From an uncultured Chromatiaceae bacterium (GTDB lineage Bacteria; Pseudomonadota; Gammaproteobacteria; Tenderiales; Tenderiaceae), in NCBI GenBank assembly GCA_947259785.1, contig CAMYNQ010000003.1:1-61740 (forward strand): DNA of 61,740 nucleotides, written 5' to 3'. Every line of letters starts with the position of its first letter. Within the stretch, counting starts at the first letter, position 1. Shown in pieces: positions 52,916-61,740 of this stretch. A program made the position numbers and the translations under genes. A model generated the notes under the pieces. The model was not told where the DNA came from. It searched no databases and worked only from the letters and a program-made list of their open reading frames with translations.

Positions 52916-53590
52916 ATGAAAATACAATTGGCTTTAGCGGCAGCTCTCGCTGGGTTTTGGGGGGGGCAGGCCGTCGCTCTGGAACTGGATACTGACAAAC
53001 AACGATTCAGTTACTTTGTTGGTTTGCAGATTGGCCAGCAAATTAAGAACGATGGTATTGAGCTTGATGAAACTGCATTTCTCGCTGCAATCAAGGACGT
53101 TGCCGCTGGCACGCCACCACGTTTGTCACAAGCCGAATTACAGGCGACTTTGCAGCGGATTCAGCAACAACGTGCCGCTGATGCGCAAAAGGTCGGTGAG
53201 AGTAACCGTCTTGAGGGGGAGCGTTTTCTGGCGGATAACAAGAAAAAATCTGGTGTTAAAGTGACTGCTAGTGGTCTGCAATACAAGGTTGTAAAGGCCG
53301 GATCAGGCTCTAAGCCTACAGCCAGCTCTACTGTCGAAGTTCATTATCGCGGCACACTGATTGATGGTACTGAGTTCGATAGCTCATACAGTCGTGGCCA
53401 ACCAGCGACATTTCCAGTGAATGGCGTAATCAAGGGTTGGACAGAAGCACTGCAGCTGATGCAGGAAGGGGCAAAGTGGCAGCTTTTTATTCCATCTGAG
53501 CTCGCTTATGGCAGTCGTGGCACTGGTGCTGATATTGGCCCTAACTCAACGCTTATTTTTGATGTTGAACTACTTAAGATCAAAAACTAG
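52916..53590 (+). CDS. FKBP-type peptidyl-prolyl isomerase, periplasmic
   Basis: ATG 52916 gives signal peptide MKIQLALAAALAGFWGGQAVA; VEVHYRGTLIDGTEFDSSYSRGQPATFPVNGVIKGWTEALQLM. Confidence 0.92.
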   Translation: MKIQLALAAALAGFWGGQAVALELDTDKQRFSYFVGLQIGQQIKNDGIELDETAFLAAIKDVAAGTPPRLSQAELQATLQRIQQQRAADAQKVGESNRLEGERFLADNKKKSGVKVTASGLQYKVVKAGSGSKPTASSTVEVHYRGTLIDGTEFDSSYSRGQPATFPVNGVIKGWTEALQLMQEGAKWQLFIPSELAYGSRGTGADIGPNSTLIFDVELLKIKN

Positions 53591-53958
53591 TTAGCTGTAA
53601 CCCAGTCATTCTGGGCGCTTTTTAATTTGGTATCGTCCTGCGCACAGCGATAAAAGACTTTTATCGCGTAACTGTGTGGGTCTTCTGGCCATAGATAAGC
53701 GTCCAGAATGGTTTTGAGCAAGGCGCCGGAATAAACCTTTTCTGATACAGATACCCGTCTATTGCTAAGCACTGCCAGATCAAGCGCATGTTCGGCAGGA
53801 ACTCCCAGACGAGAATTGATTACCGAGTCATAACCAATCATGGCCTGTGAATAACAGAGATACTCTGCATCGTTTGTCGGCAGGGCTTCAAATGCTGTTG
53901 AAGTTAGCGGCATGACAAGCAAGGTAAGTAAAATCAGTGGTTTAACTAAGTTCTTCAA
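53587..53958 (-). CDS. Small secreted protein of unknown function (likely TTG start after GGAGGT)
   Basis: Signal peptide KNLVKPLILLTLLVMPLTSTAFEA; SD GGAGGT on the minus strand at 53964-53969; two Cys. Confidence 0.6.
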   Translation of the reverse strand: MKNLVKPLILLTLLVMPLTSTAFEALPTNDAEYLCYSQAMIGYDSVINSRLGVPAEHALDLAVLSNRRVSVSEKVYSGALLKTILDAYLWPEDPHSYAIKVFYRCAQDDTKLKSAQNDWVTAN

Positions 53959-54146
53959 GGTACACCTCCGATAGTCGCTTAGTGGCATTCCTATGCGGTA
54001 TATCTATGAGCAACTATTAAGTTAGATACATATAGTATCGGCAGGTTCATATCATTAATTAAACGCTCAGCAACGAGTCTAATCGGGCTGGTCAGGAAAT
54101 TAGGCGGGGATTAAAATGTCACGTCTTGGTTAATCGAGGGATCCAT

Positions 54147-54716
54147 GTGAGCCTATTAAAAGTTTTTTCGGCCGATGATGAGCAACTGCTGTGTTTAGTT
54201 GATGCGCATGAGCAGATCACTGCCGAGTTGGGTCAGGTCGGTATCAAGTTCGAGGCCTGGCAGGCATGTCAGCCAATGTCAGATTCAGCAGGGCAGGAGG
54301 ATGTGATATCGGCCTACCGCGAGTCGCTTGATCGATTGATGGCAGAATATGGCTTTCAGACTGCCGATGTGATTGCGTTGCGACCTGATCATCCTGACAG
54401 GGCAGAGCTACGACAGAAATTCCTTAGTGAACACACTCACAGCGAGTTTGAAGTACGCTTTTTCGTTGATGGCAAGGGCCTGTTCTACATTCATCAGGGC
54501 GATAAGGTCTACGGCGTGATGTGCGAACAGGGTGATTTGATCAGCGTACCAGCCAATACCAAACACTGGTTCGACATGGGGGAGGCACCCTTATTCAAGT
54601 GCATTCGTTTGTTCACCAATCAGGAAGGCTGGGTAGCTCAGTACACTGGCGATGATATTGCCAATAATTTCCCCCGTTTCGAGCAATTTTTTGATGATCA
54701 AAGCCATAGTCACTGA
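54147..54716 (+). CDS. mtnD: Acireductone dioxygenase (GTG start)
   Basis: KFLSEHTHSEFEVRFFVDGKGLFYIHQGDKVYGVMCEQGDLISVPANTKHWFDMG (ARD cupin metal ligands). Confidence 0.93.
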   Translation: MSLLKVFSADDEQLLCLVDAHEQITAELGQVGIKFEAWQACQPMSDSAGQEDVISAYRESLDRLMAEYGFQTADVIALRPDHPDRAELRQKFLSEHTHSEFEVRFFVDGKGLFYIHQGDKVYGVMCEQGDLISVPANTKHWFDMGEAPLFKCIRLFTNQEGWVAQYTGDDIANNFPRFEQFFDDQSHSH

Positions 54717-55368
54717 TATCGAGGGCACAACTACATCGCTGTCGTTTGTTAAAGACGTGTTGTTTCCTTATGCCCGTCGGCACATGGCCGAATTTGTGCG
54801 CCAGCATGCCAGTGAACCTGATGTAAAAGCCCAGTTGGAGGAGGTCAGTAATGTTGTTGGCCAACAACTGGGTTTGGAGCAAGTAATAGCGCAGTTGCTT
54901 CAGTGGATCGATGACGACCAGAAGATTACGCCGCTGAAAGCCCTGCAGGGTTTGATTTGGCAGGCGGGCTACAAGGCTGGCGACTTCACCGGCCATGTCT
55001 ATGATGATGCCGTGCGTAAATTGCGTGACTGGCATGAGCTGGGCATCAAACTCTATGTTTTTTCTTCTGGTTCAGTTAAGGCGCAACAGTTGATTTTTGC
55101 TTACAGCGACTTTGGTGACCTGACGCCGCTGTTTAGCGGCTATTTCGATACCCGCATTGGCTCTAAACTTGAGGTCGAAGCCTATCAACATATTGTCCAA
55201 CAGCTGGGTAATCCTGCTGGCGAGATCCTGTTTTTGTCGGATATTGACCAGGAGTTACAAGCCGCTACCAAGGCCGGCATGCAAACTATCCAACTCGTTC
55301 GCGAAGACCAACCCGCCTGGTCGGGCACATCTCAAGTCGTTAATTTTGATCAGATTCAGCTAAATTAA
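54694..55368 (+). CDS. mtnC: Enolase-phosphatase E1 (2,3-diketo-5-methylthio-1-phosphopentane phosphatase)
   Basis: MIKAIVTDIEGTTTSLSFVKDVLFPYARR; VFSSGSVKAQQLIF; FDTRIGSKLE; overlaps mtnD by 23 nt. Confidence 0.94.
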   Translation: MIKAIVTDIEGTTTSLSFVKDVLFPYARRHMAEFVRQHASEPDVKAQLEEVSNVVGQQLGLEQVIAQLLQWIDDDQKITPLKALQGLIWQAGYKAGDFTGHVYDDAVRKLRDWHELGIKLYVFSSGSVKAQQLIFAYSDFGDLTPLFSGYFDTRIGSKLEVEAYQHIVQQLGNPAGEILFLSDIDQELQAATKAGMQTIQLVREDQPAWSGTSQVVNFDQIQLN

Positions 55369-55433
55369 ATTCCCCTCAATCTTTCAGTTCTGTTTTTTAC
55401 TTTGTTATTTGGGTAATTTCTTTAATACTATGA

Positions 55434-56775
55434 TCTTCATGTAATTACTTCGCCATTGAAGCCGCTGGTGTGGATAAACATGCCCTGAATCTGATCAAGG
55501 CCAAGGGTACCAGTATTGGCCTGCATCGCATTGATAGTGATTCGGCCAATAAGGCGATTGCTGGCGAGAAGGGTGTGCACATTATTCCTGATTACCGTAA
55601 TGTTGTGCCCGTCGTGTCTGCCTATGCGCCATTGAATATCCCCGGCCTTAACTGGGGCATTCTTGCAGAGATCGATGAGGAAGAAGCCTTTGCAGCGGTG
55701 ACTGAATTGAGTTCAAGTATCATATTTTCAGCAATGCTTGTTGCACTAATAATGCTGGCTATCGGCGTAGTAGTGGCATATATATCGGCAATGGCTGTTG
55801 TTAAACCCATTCTCAAACTGTCAGCCACTGTTGCTGATATAGAGCGTAACTCTGATCTGACCCAGCGTATCGATATCAACACAAATGATGAACTGGGTAC
55901 CATGGCTAAAGCCCTGAACTCGATGTTGGACAAGTTCCGCAACAGTATGGAATCGGTGTCAGGGGCGACTTCACAGGTGGCAGCAGCTTCCGAAGAGATG
56001 ACCAATATTACTACTGAGACCAGCCAGGCGATTCAGTCACAGATGTCAGAGACCGGCCAGGTGGCTACTGCGGTGACCGAGATGACGTCTACGGTACAAG
56101 AGGTTGCCAACAACACTGTTCATGCAGCTACCGCAGTCGATGAAGCCAATAATGCAGCGGCAGAGGGGCGCAATGTAGTTAATGATACGATCACTTCCAT
56201 TCAATCTCTGGCCGCAGAGGTTGAAAAAGGTGCTGAGACTATTGCTGCTGTAGAGAAAGACAGTGAAGCGATTGGTACAGTGCTGGTGGTGATTAGTGAT
56301 ATTGCCGAACAGACCAATCTGTTAGCGCTAAATGCAGCGATTGAGGCCGCCCGTGCTGGTGAGCATGGTCGTGGCTTTGCGGTAGTAGCCGATGAGGTGC
56401 GCACCGTTGCCAGTCGTACCCAGGAATCTACTGAAGAGATTCAGAACATGATTAACAAGCTGCAATCTGGTTCTAGCAGTGTGGTACAAGCCATGCAGCT
56501 TGGGCGTACACAGGCTCAGGCCAGTGTTGAGCAGGCCGGCAAGGCGGGTGAAGCTTTGGAGCGATTACCTCGGCAGTTGCAACTATCCATGACCTGAACA
56601 CCCAGATTGCCAGTGCCGCTGAAGAACAAACAGCGGTGTCTGAAGAGATCAGCAGAAATGTAGTTGAGATCAACCAGATGGTTGAACATACTGCCGATGG
56701 GGCTAATCAAACGGCGACGGCAAGTGAGCAGTTGGCCACTGAACTGCAAGGGCTGGTTAAACAGTTTAAAGTCTG
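55434..56775 (+). pseudogene. Methyl-accepting chemotaxis protein remnant: 5'-truncated and frameshifted near 56557
   Basis: Open frame starts mid-domain ([20 protein letters not shown]) with no ATG; ORF ends at 56597, but the next frame continues [71 protein letters not shown]. Confidence 0.85.
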
Positions 56776-56786
56776 ACCTTATCGGA

Positions 56787-56828
56787 ATAAAAAAGCCGCA
56801 GCGGATATTAATCCGCTGCGGCTTTTTT
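56787..56828. terminator. Strong bidirectional terminator
   Basis: AAAAAAGCCGCAGCGGAT-ATTA-ATCCGCTGCGGCTTTTTT. Confidence 0.93.
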
Positions 56829-56845
56829 CCTTCAGGTGTTACTGA

Positions 56846-57424
56846 CTAGCCAAAATAGCTAGGCTCGTTGCCTTCTTTCCATTTGATGTTGCAGCCCATG
56901 CTGGGTTTTTGCTCGTCAGGGATGGCGCTGCTATTTAGCAAAGCATCAATGGCGGCACGCAGGTCAGCACCGGTGACAGGTTCTTCATTGCGTGGGCGGC
57001 TGTCATCGAACTGGCCACGGTAGACCAGAGTTTGTTCAGCATCGAAGAGGAAGAAGTCAGGTGTGCAGGCGGCCATGTAGGCCTTAGCGACGGCCTGTGA
57101 CTCGTCATAGAGATAAGGAAAGGTGTAGCCTTGGGTGGCAACTTCCTCAGCCATTTTTTCCGGACTATCATCTGGGTAGTTGCTGGCGTCATTGCTGTTG
57201 ATACCTATTACGGCCAGCCCATTGGCCTGATATTGTTTGGCCAGTTCAGCCAGGGCATCACGCAGGTGGATGACGTAAGGGCAATGGTTGCACATGAAAA
57301 TTACTAACATCCCCTTAGCGCCTTTGAAATTAGCCAGACTAATTTGATTGCCATTGGTGTCGGGCAGATTGAAGTCTGGTGCCTGGGTGCCAAGCTCCAG
57401 CATGGTTGATTCTGTACGGGCCAT
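56846..57424 (-). CDS. Thioredoxin-family peroxiredoxin-like protein
   Basis: GTQAPDFNLPDTNGNQISLANFKGAKGMLVIFMCNHCPYVIHL; TPDFFLFDAEQTLVYRGQFDDSRP. Confidence 0.9.
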   Translation of the reverse strand: MARTESTMLELGTQAPDFNLPDTNGNQISLANFKGAKGMLVIFMCNHCPYVIHLRDALAELAKQYQANGLAVIGINSNDASNYPDDSPEKMAEEVATQGYTFPYLYDESQAVAKAYMAACTPDFFLFDAEQTLVYRGQFDDSRPRNEEPVTGADLRAAIDALLNSSAIPDEQKPSMGCNIKWKEGNEPSYFG

Positions 57425-57593
57425 TAAAATCTCCTTGAATAGTAAAAGCTGAATAGATTTTAGCCTTGCTCTGCAGTTTTATAAACCTCTAAATACCTTT
57501 GTATTTCTTAAGGTTGAAGCCATTATCAGGCAGTTTATTTGTCGATTTATTTGCTAGAATCATGGCTTACTTTCAGGGATGGGGAAAGCTTAG

Positions 57594-58562
57594 ATGATGC
57601 GGGTTGTTAAATGGTTTTGTGGGGCGCTGATGTTAGTCAGCGGGGCTGGGTTTGCAGAACAGCAAAATTTTGAAGTGTGGCTGAATGAGTTGAAAAAGGA
57701 GGCCATTGATAAGGGGATTTCCGAGCAGACCTTTGATACGGCCTTTAAGGATGTTAAACCTATCCCGCGCATTATTGAGCTGGATAGAAAACAACCTGAA
57801 TTTACTTTGACGCTGGAACAGTATGTCAGTCGTGTAGTGCCAAAGCGACGAATTAGTTTAGGTAAAAAACGTCTAGAAGCAAATCGTGAATTACTTGATC
57901 AGGTGGCCGAAAAGTACGGCGTGCAACCACGGTTTCTAGTAGCCTTTTGGGGCATAGAGACAGACTTTGGTCGGCTGACGGGTGGCTATTCGGTCATCGC
58001 TGCCATTACTACCTTGGCCTACGATGGCCGTCGCTCAGCGTTTTTCAGACGCCAATTGATGGATGCCCTACAAATTCTAGAGGAAGGCCATGTCACTTCA
58101 GACAAAATGACGGGGTCCTGGGCCGGTGCCATGGGCCAGGCCCAATTCATGCCATCCACTTTCCGCTCTTATGCTGTGGATTTTGATGGTGACAACAAGA
58201 TCGACCTGTGGGGCAATAAGGGTGATGTGTTTGCCTCGGCGGCCAACTATTTGTCGAATGTGGGTTGGGATAATGAACAAACATGGGGTCGTGAGGCCAA
58301 GTTGCCTGACGGTTTTGATAAATCCCTACTGGGATTGGATATCAAGAAGAGCCTAGCTGAGTGGGACAAATTGGGAGTGCGCCGCCTGTCGGGTAAAAAT
58401 CTGCCTGAGCGTGATCTGCAAGCCTCATTGGTACAGCCGGATAAAGGTAAGTTTGTGCGCAGCTATCTGGTCTATGACAATTACCGAGCCATCATGCATT
58501 GGAACAAGTCGCACAAATTTGCCATTGCTGTCGGTACCCTGGCTGACAGCATCAACCGTTAG
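57594..58562 (+). CDS. Lytic murein transglycosylase (MltB-like)
   Basis: Signal peptide; YGVQPRFLVAFWGIETDFGRLTGGYSVIAAITTLAYDGRRSAFFRRQL, GSWAGAMGQAQFMPSTF. Confidence 0.92.
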   Translation: MMRVVKWFCGALMLVSGAGFAEQQNFEVWLNELKKEAIDKGISEQTFDTAFKDVKPIPRIIELDRKQPEFTLTLEQYVSRVVPKRRISLGKKRLEANRELLDQVAEKYGVQPRFLVAFWGIETDFGRLTGGYSVIAAITTLAYDGRRSAFFRRQLMDALQILEEGHVTSDKMTGSWAGAMGQAQFMPSTFRSYAVDFDGDNKIDLWGNKGDVFASAANYLSNVGWDNEQTWGREAKLPDGFDKSLLGLDIKKSLAEWDKLGVRRLSGKNLPERDLQASLVQPDKGKFVRSYLVYDNYRAIMHWNKSHKFAIAVGTLADSINR

Positions 58563-58659
58563 AACCTATGTCATTCCGGCATGTAGCCAAAGGGCGCATG
58601 TTGGAGTGTCGCTAAAAAACTAATTCAATTACATATCAAGATTTTAAAGTCGAGCCGTT

Positions 58660-61272
58660 ATGAGTAACAAAAAACCAGAAACCATTTATCTCAAGGACCA
58701 TCAGCCGGTTCCGTTCCAGATTGATTCGATCGATCTATATTTTAATCTGACAGAGCAGCAGACCGTTGTTACTTCGACCTTGAAAGTACAGCGTAAGGCG
58801 AGTGGTGTATTGCGGCTTGATGGAAAAGAATTGGAATTGGTTAGCATTAAATTGGATGGAGTGGAGTTGTCAGCTGATTACTACGAGGTTGATGCCGAGT
58901 CACTTACTATTGCGGATCTGCCTGATGCCTTCGAGCTGAAAATTGAAACGATTATCAAACCACAGCTTAATACCTCTCTTGAAGGCCTGTATAAATCCAG
59001 CGGCAACTTCTGTACTCAGTGTGAAGCTGAGGGTTTTCGTAAGATTACCTACTATTACGATCGCTCTGATGTGATGACCTTGTTTACCACGACTATTGAA
59101 GCGGACAAGGATAAATATCCGGTATTACTAAGTAATGGTAATTCTGTTGATAGCGGCGAACTGGATAATGGCCGTCACTGGGTTAAGTGGCATGATCCGT
59201 TCAAGAAACCCTGTTATCTGTTTGCGTTGGTGGCCGGCCAATTGGAGTGTATTGCCGATACATTTACCACCCTATCTGGTCGTGAGGTGAAGCTGGAAAT
59301 TTATGTCGAATCACATAACGTTGATAAATGTGATCATGCTATGGCGTCATTGCGGCGCTCGATGCGGTGGGATGAAGAGGTTTTTGGCCGTGAGTACGAC
59401 CTGGATATCTATATGATCGTGGCGGTGGATGATTTCAACATGGGCGCGATGGAAAACAAGGGGCTGAATGTCTTTAACTCCAAGTATGTCTTGGCGCGGC
59501 CCGATACCGCTACCGATATGGACTTTATAAGCATCGAAAGCGTCATTGGCCATGAGTACTTTCATAATTGGTCTGGCAATCGTGTCACTTGTCGTGATTG
59601 GTTTCAATTAAGTCTGAAAGAAGGCTTTACCGTCTTTCGCGATCAACAGTTCACTGCCGATATGTTCTCTGCCACGGTGAAACGTATCGATGATGTTAAT
59701 CATCTGCGCAGTTATCAGTTTGTCGAAGATGCCGGACCGATGGCGCATCCAGTGCGTCCTGAATCCTATGTCGAGATTACCAATTTTTACACTCTGACTG
59801 TCTATGAAAAGGGTGCTGAGGTAGTGCGCATGATCTACAATCTGTTGGGTAAGGAAACCTTCCGCAAGGGTTCCGATCTTTATTTCGACCGCCACGATGG
59901 CCAAGCAGTCACCACTGATGATTTTGTAAAGGCGATGGAAGATGCTAGTGGCATTGACCTGGGCCAGTTCAAACGTTGGTATAGCCAGGCCGGCACGCCG
60001 GTTATCGAGTGTGAATCTAGTTATGATGCCCATGCTGAAACCTTTACTCTAAAACTCAAGCAGAGTTGTCCGCCGTCACCTGGGCAGGAGACCAAGCAGC
60101 CTTACCACATTCCATTCGGCATCGGCCTGCTGGGATCCGACGGTCAAGATTTGCCTATCGAAAACACGACTCTGGAATTGAAACAGGCGGAAGAAAGCTT
60201 TGTCTTTAAGGGGATTAAACAACGGCCAGTGCCTTCACTGTTGCGCCATTTCTCGGCGCCAGTAAAACTTAGCTACGATTACAGCACTGAAGAACTGGCC
60301 TTCCTGATGGCTAATGATTCGGATGAGTTTAATCGTTGGGATGCTGGGCAGCGTCTTGGGCTTAAACTTATTTTACAATTGGTTAAGCAGGCTCAGGCCG
60401 GTGAAAACTTTGACTTAAGCAAACTGGTTGAAAGTTATAAACCATTTTCTGATGCCTTCAAGTCTTTGCTGCAACAGGGCGGGGATCTCAATTTCATTAC
60501 CGCGGCATTGATGCTGCCAAGTGAAAATTACATCGGTGAAAGTATGGCCGTGGTCGACCCGGTCGCTATTCATGAGGCACGCACGGCCTTACGCAAGGCC
60601 TTGGCAAAGGAGCATGAGGCCTCGCTATGGCAGGTATTTGAGGCCAATGTCGAGAGCGCTGATTACAGTGTTGATGCGATTGCAGTGGGTAAGCGCAGTC
60701 TGAAAAATATTTGCCTTGCATATCTTGCTAGCCTGGAAAGTGAAAAAGCGATTAGTGCCTCAAAGGTGCAACTGGCGGCCAACAACATGACCGATGTTAT
60801 GGCCGGAATGCGCAATCTGATCGATATCGATTGTGACGCGCGTCAGCAGGCAATAAATAGCTTTTATGACAAATGGAAGGCCGATGCCCTGGTAGTTGAT
60901 AAATGGCTGTCTCTACAGGCCATGTCCAGCCTGCCTGACAGTCTTGAACATGTTAAGGCGCTAATGCAGCACGAGGCCTTTAATATTAAAAACCCTAACA
61001 AGGTGCGTTCGTTGATCAGCGCATTTGTGTCAGGCAATGCATATCGCTTTCATCAAGCCACAGGTGAGGGCTATATATTCCTCGCCGATCAAGTCATTAC
61101 ATTGAACGGTCTGAATCCACAGGTCGCAGCACGCATGGTTGCCCCTTTGATTCAGTGGCGTCGTTACGATGAATCTCGCCAACAATTGATGAAGCAGCAA
61201 TTGCAACGTATTCTGGATACGCCAGAGCTGTCAAAAGAAGTGTACGAAGTTGTTTCGAAAGGATTGGCTTAA
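58660..61272 (+). CDS. pepN: Aminopeptidase N
   Basis: 870 aa; GAMENKGLNVFNSKYVLA, VIGHEYFHNWSGNRVTCRDWFQLSLKEGFTVFRDQQF. Confidence 0.97.
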   Translation: MSNKKPETIYLKDHQPVPFQIDSIDLYFNLTEQQTVVTSTLKVQRKASGVLRLDGKELELVSIKLDGVELSADYYEVDAESLTIADLPDAFELKIETIIKPQLNTSLEGLYKSSGNFCTQCEAEGFRKITYYYDRSDVMTLFTTTIEADKDKYPVLLSNGNSVDSGELDNGRHWVKWHDPFKKPCYLFALVAGQLECIADTFTTLSGREVKLEIYVESHNVDKCDHAMASLRRSMRWDEEVFGREYDLDIYMIVAVDDFNMGAMENKGLNVFNSKYVLARPDTATDMDFISIESVIGHEYFHNWSGNRVTCRDWFQLSLKEGFTVFRDQQFTADMFSATVKRIDDVNHLRSYQFVEDAGPMAHPVRPESYVEITNFYTLTVYEKGAEVVRMIYNLLGKETFRKGSDLYFDRHDGQAVTTDDFVKAMEDASGIDLGQFKRWYSQAGTPVIECESSYDAHAETFTLKLKQSCPPSPGQETKQPYHIPFGIGLLGSDGQDLPIENTTLELKQAEESFVFKGIKQRPVPSLLRHFSAPVKLSYDYSTEELAFLMANDSDEFNRWDAGQRLGLKLILQLVKQAQAGENFDLSKLVESYKPFSDAFKSLLQQGGDLNFITAALMLPSENYIGESMAVVDPVAIHEARTALRKALAKEHEASLWQVFEANVESADYSVDAIAVGKRSLKNICLAYLASLESEKAISASKVQLAANNMTDVMAGMRNLIDIDCDARQQAINSFYDKWKADALVVDKWLSLQAMSSLPDSLEHVKALMQHEAFNIKNPNKVRSLISAFVSGNAYRFHQATGEGYIFLADQVITLNGLNPQVAARMVAPLIQWRRYDESRQQLMKQQLQRILDTPELSKEVYEVVSKGLA

Positions 61273-61274
61273 GC

Positions 61275-61740
61275 ATGGCAACAGTACAGGGCAATTTACG
61301 CAAGATGCTCACCCGGCATGAAAACCCGGTGCACTATGAAATGGTGTTGGGTGAAAACAAGATTGTCATGAATGATTATGTTGGCAAGCATGTGCAGCTT
61401 AAATTTCTGGGTGAGATCAACTGTGTGAGTTGTGGCCGCAAGACTAACAAGAGCTTTCAGCAGGGGTATTGCTTTCCCTGTATGCGCAGTCTTCCTGAGT
61501 GTGATGGTTGCATTGTCAAGCCAGAAACTTGTCATTTTGATGCTGGCACTTGTCGTGATTCAGAATGGGGCCTGAAAAATTGTTTTCAGGATCACTATGT
61601 TTATCTGGCCAATTCATCCGGTATCAAGGTGGGGATTACCCGTGGCAGCCAGATTCCAACCCGCTGGATGGATCAGGGAGCAACTCAGGCATTGCCTATA
61701 TTTCGAGTAAAAAATCGGCTGTTGTCCGGCCTGGTCGAGG
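61275..61740 (+). CDS. DUF2797 family protein (3' end beyond window)
   Basis: MATVQGNLRKMLTRHENPVHYEMVLGENKIVMNDYVGKHVQLKFLGEINCVSCGRKTNKSFQQGYCFPCMRSLPECDGCIVKPETCHF...VYLANSSGIKVGITR; open to window end. Confidence 0.85.
   Translation, partial: MATVQGNLRKMLTRHENPVHYEMVLGENKIVMNDYVGKHVQLKFLGEINCVSCGRKTNKSFQQGYCFPCMRSLPECDGCIVKPETCHFDAGTCRDSEWGLKNCFQDHYVYLANSSGIKVGITRGSQIPTRWMDQGATQALPIFRVKNRLLSGLVE

Noticed and set aside
55470-56597. Intact 375-aa MCP
   Set aside because: No start or TM1 in frame upstream, and the signalling domain continues in another frame after 56557.

Overview
The window is about 61.7 kb of a gammaproteobacterial chromosome and consists mostly of recognisable core genes. 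In order: nhaA, a soluble triple-PAS chemoreceptor, an SLC13 permease with cysC, pyrD, an ABC-2 transporter, maf, pycB/pycA, the yceD-rpmF-plsX-fabHDG-acpP-fabF-pabB-pabC-mltG-tmk-holB-pilZ-tatD cluster, rmuC, tRNA-Val(GAC), an accessory/decaying segment, thrS-infC-rpmI-rplT-pheS-pheT-ihfA-merR-tRNA-Pro(GGG), a TRAP transporter operon, an FKBP gene, mtnD-mtnC, a chemoreceptor remnant, mltB-like, pepN and a DUF2797 gene. The most unusual stretch is about 34.2-41.5 kb, between tRNA-Val and thrS. It holds a vanadium haloperoxidase/PAP2-type gene overlapping an FG-GAP/ASPIC-UnbV (CRTAC1-like) gene by ATGA. Both carry frameshift or nonsense lesions, and each is split by a different IS: an IS200-type element with terminal hairpins and an ISXO2/IS1595-like element with TIRs and a TSD. 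Just downstream is a complete ISL3-family element with a perfect 8-bp TSD and a divergent non-transposase ORF inside it. The segment ends in a decayed copy of the tRNA-Val 3' half. Other points of interest are a non-canonical ATC start for infC, the triple PAS repeat with a C-terminal EWEEF pentapeptide, and mtnDC without mtnB. All calls come from reading the sequence and supplied ORFs; no database search was run.
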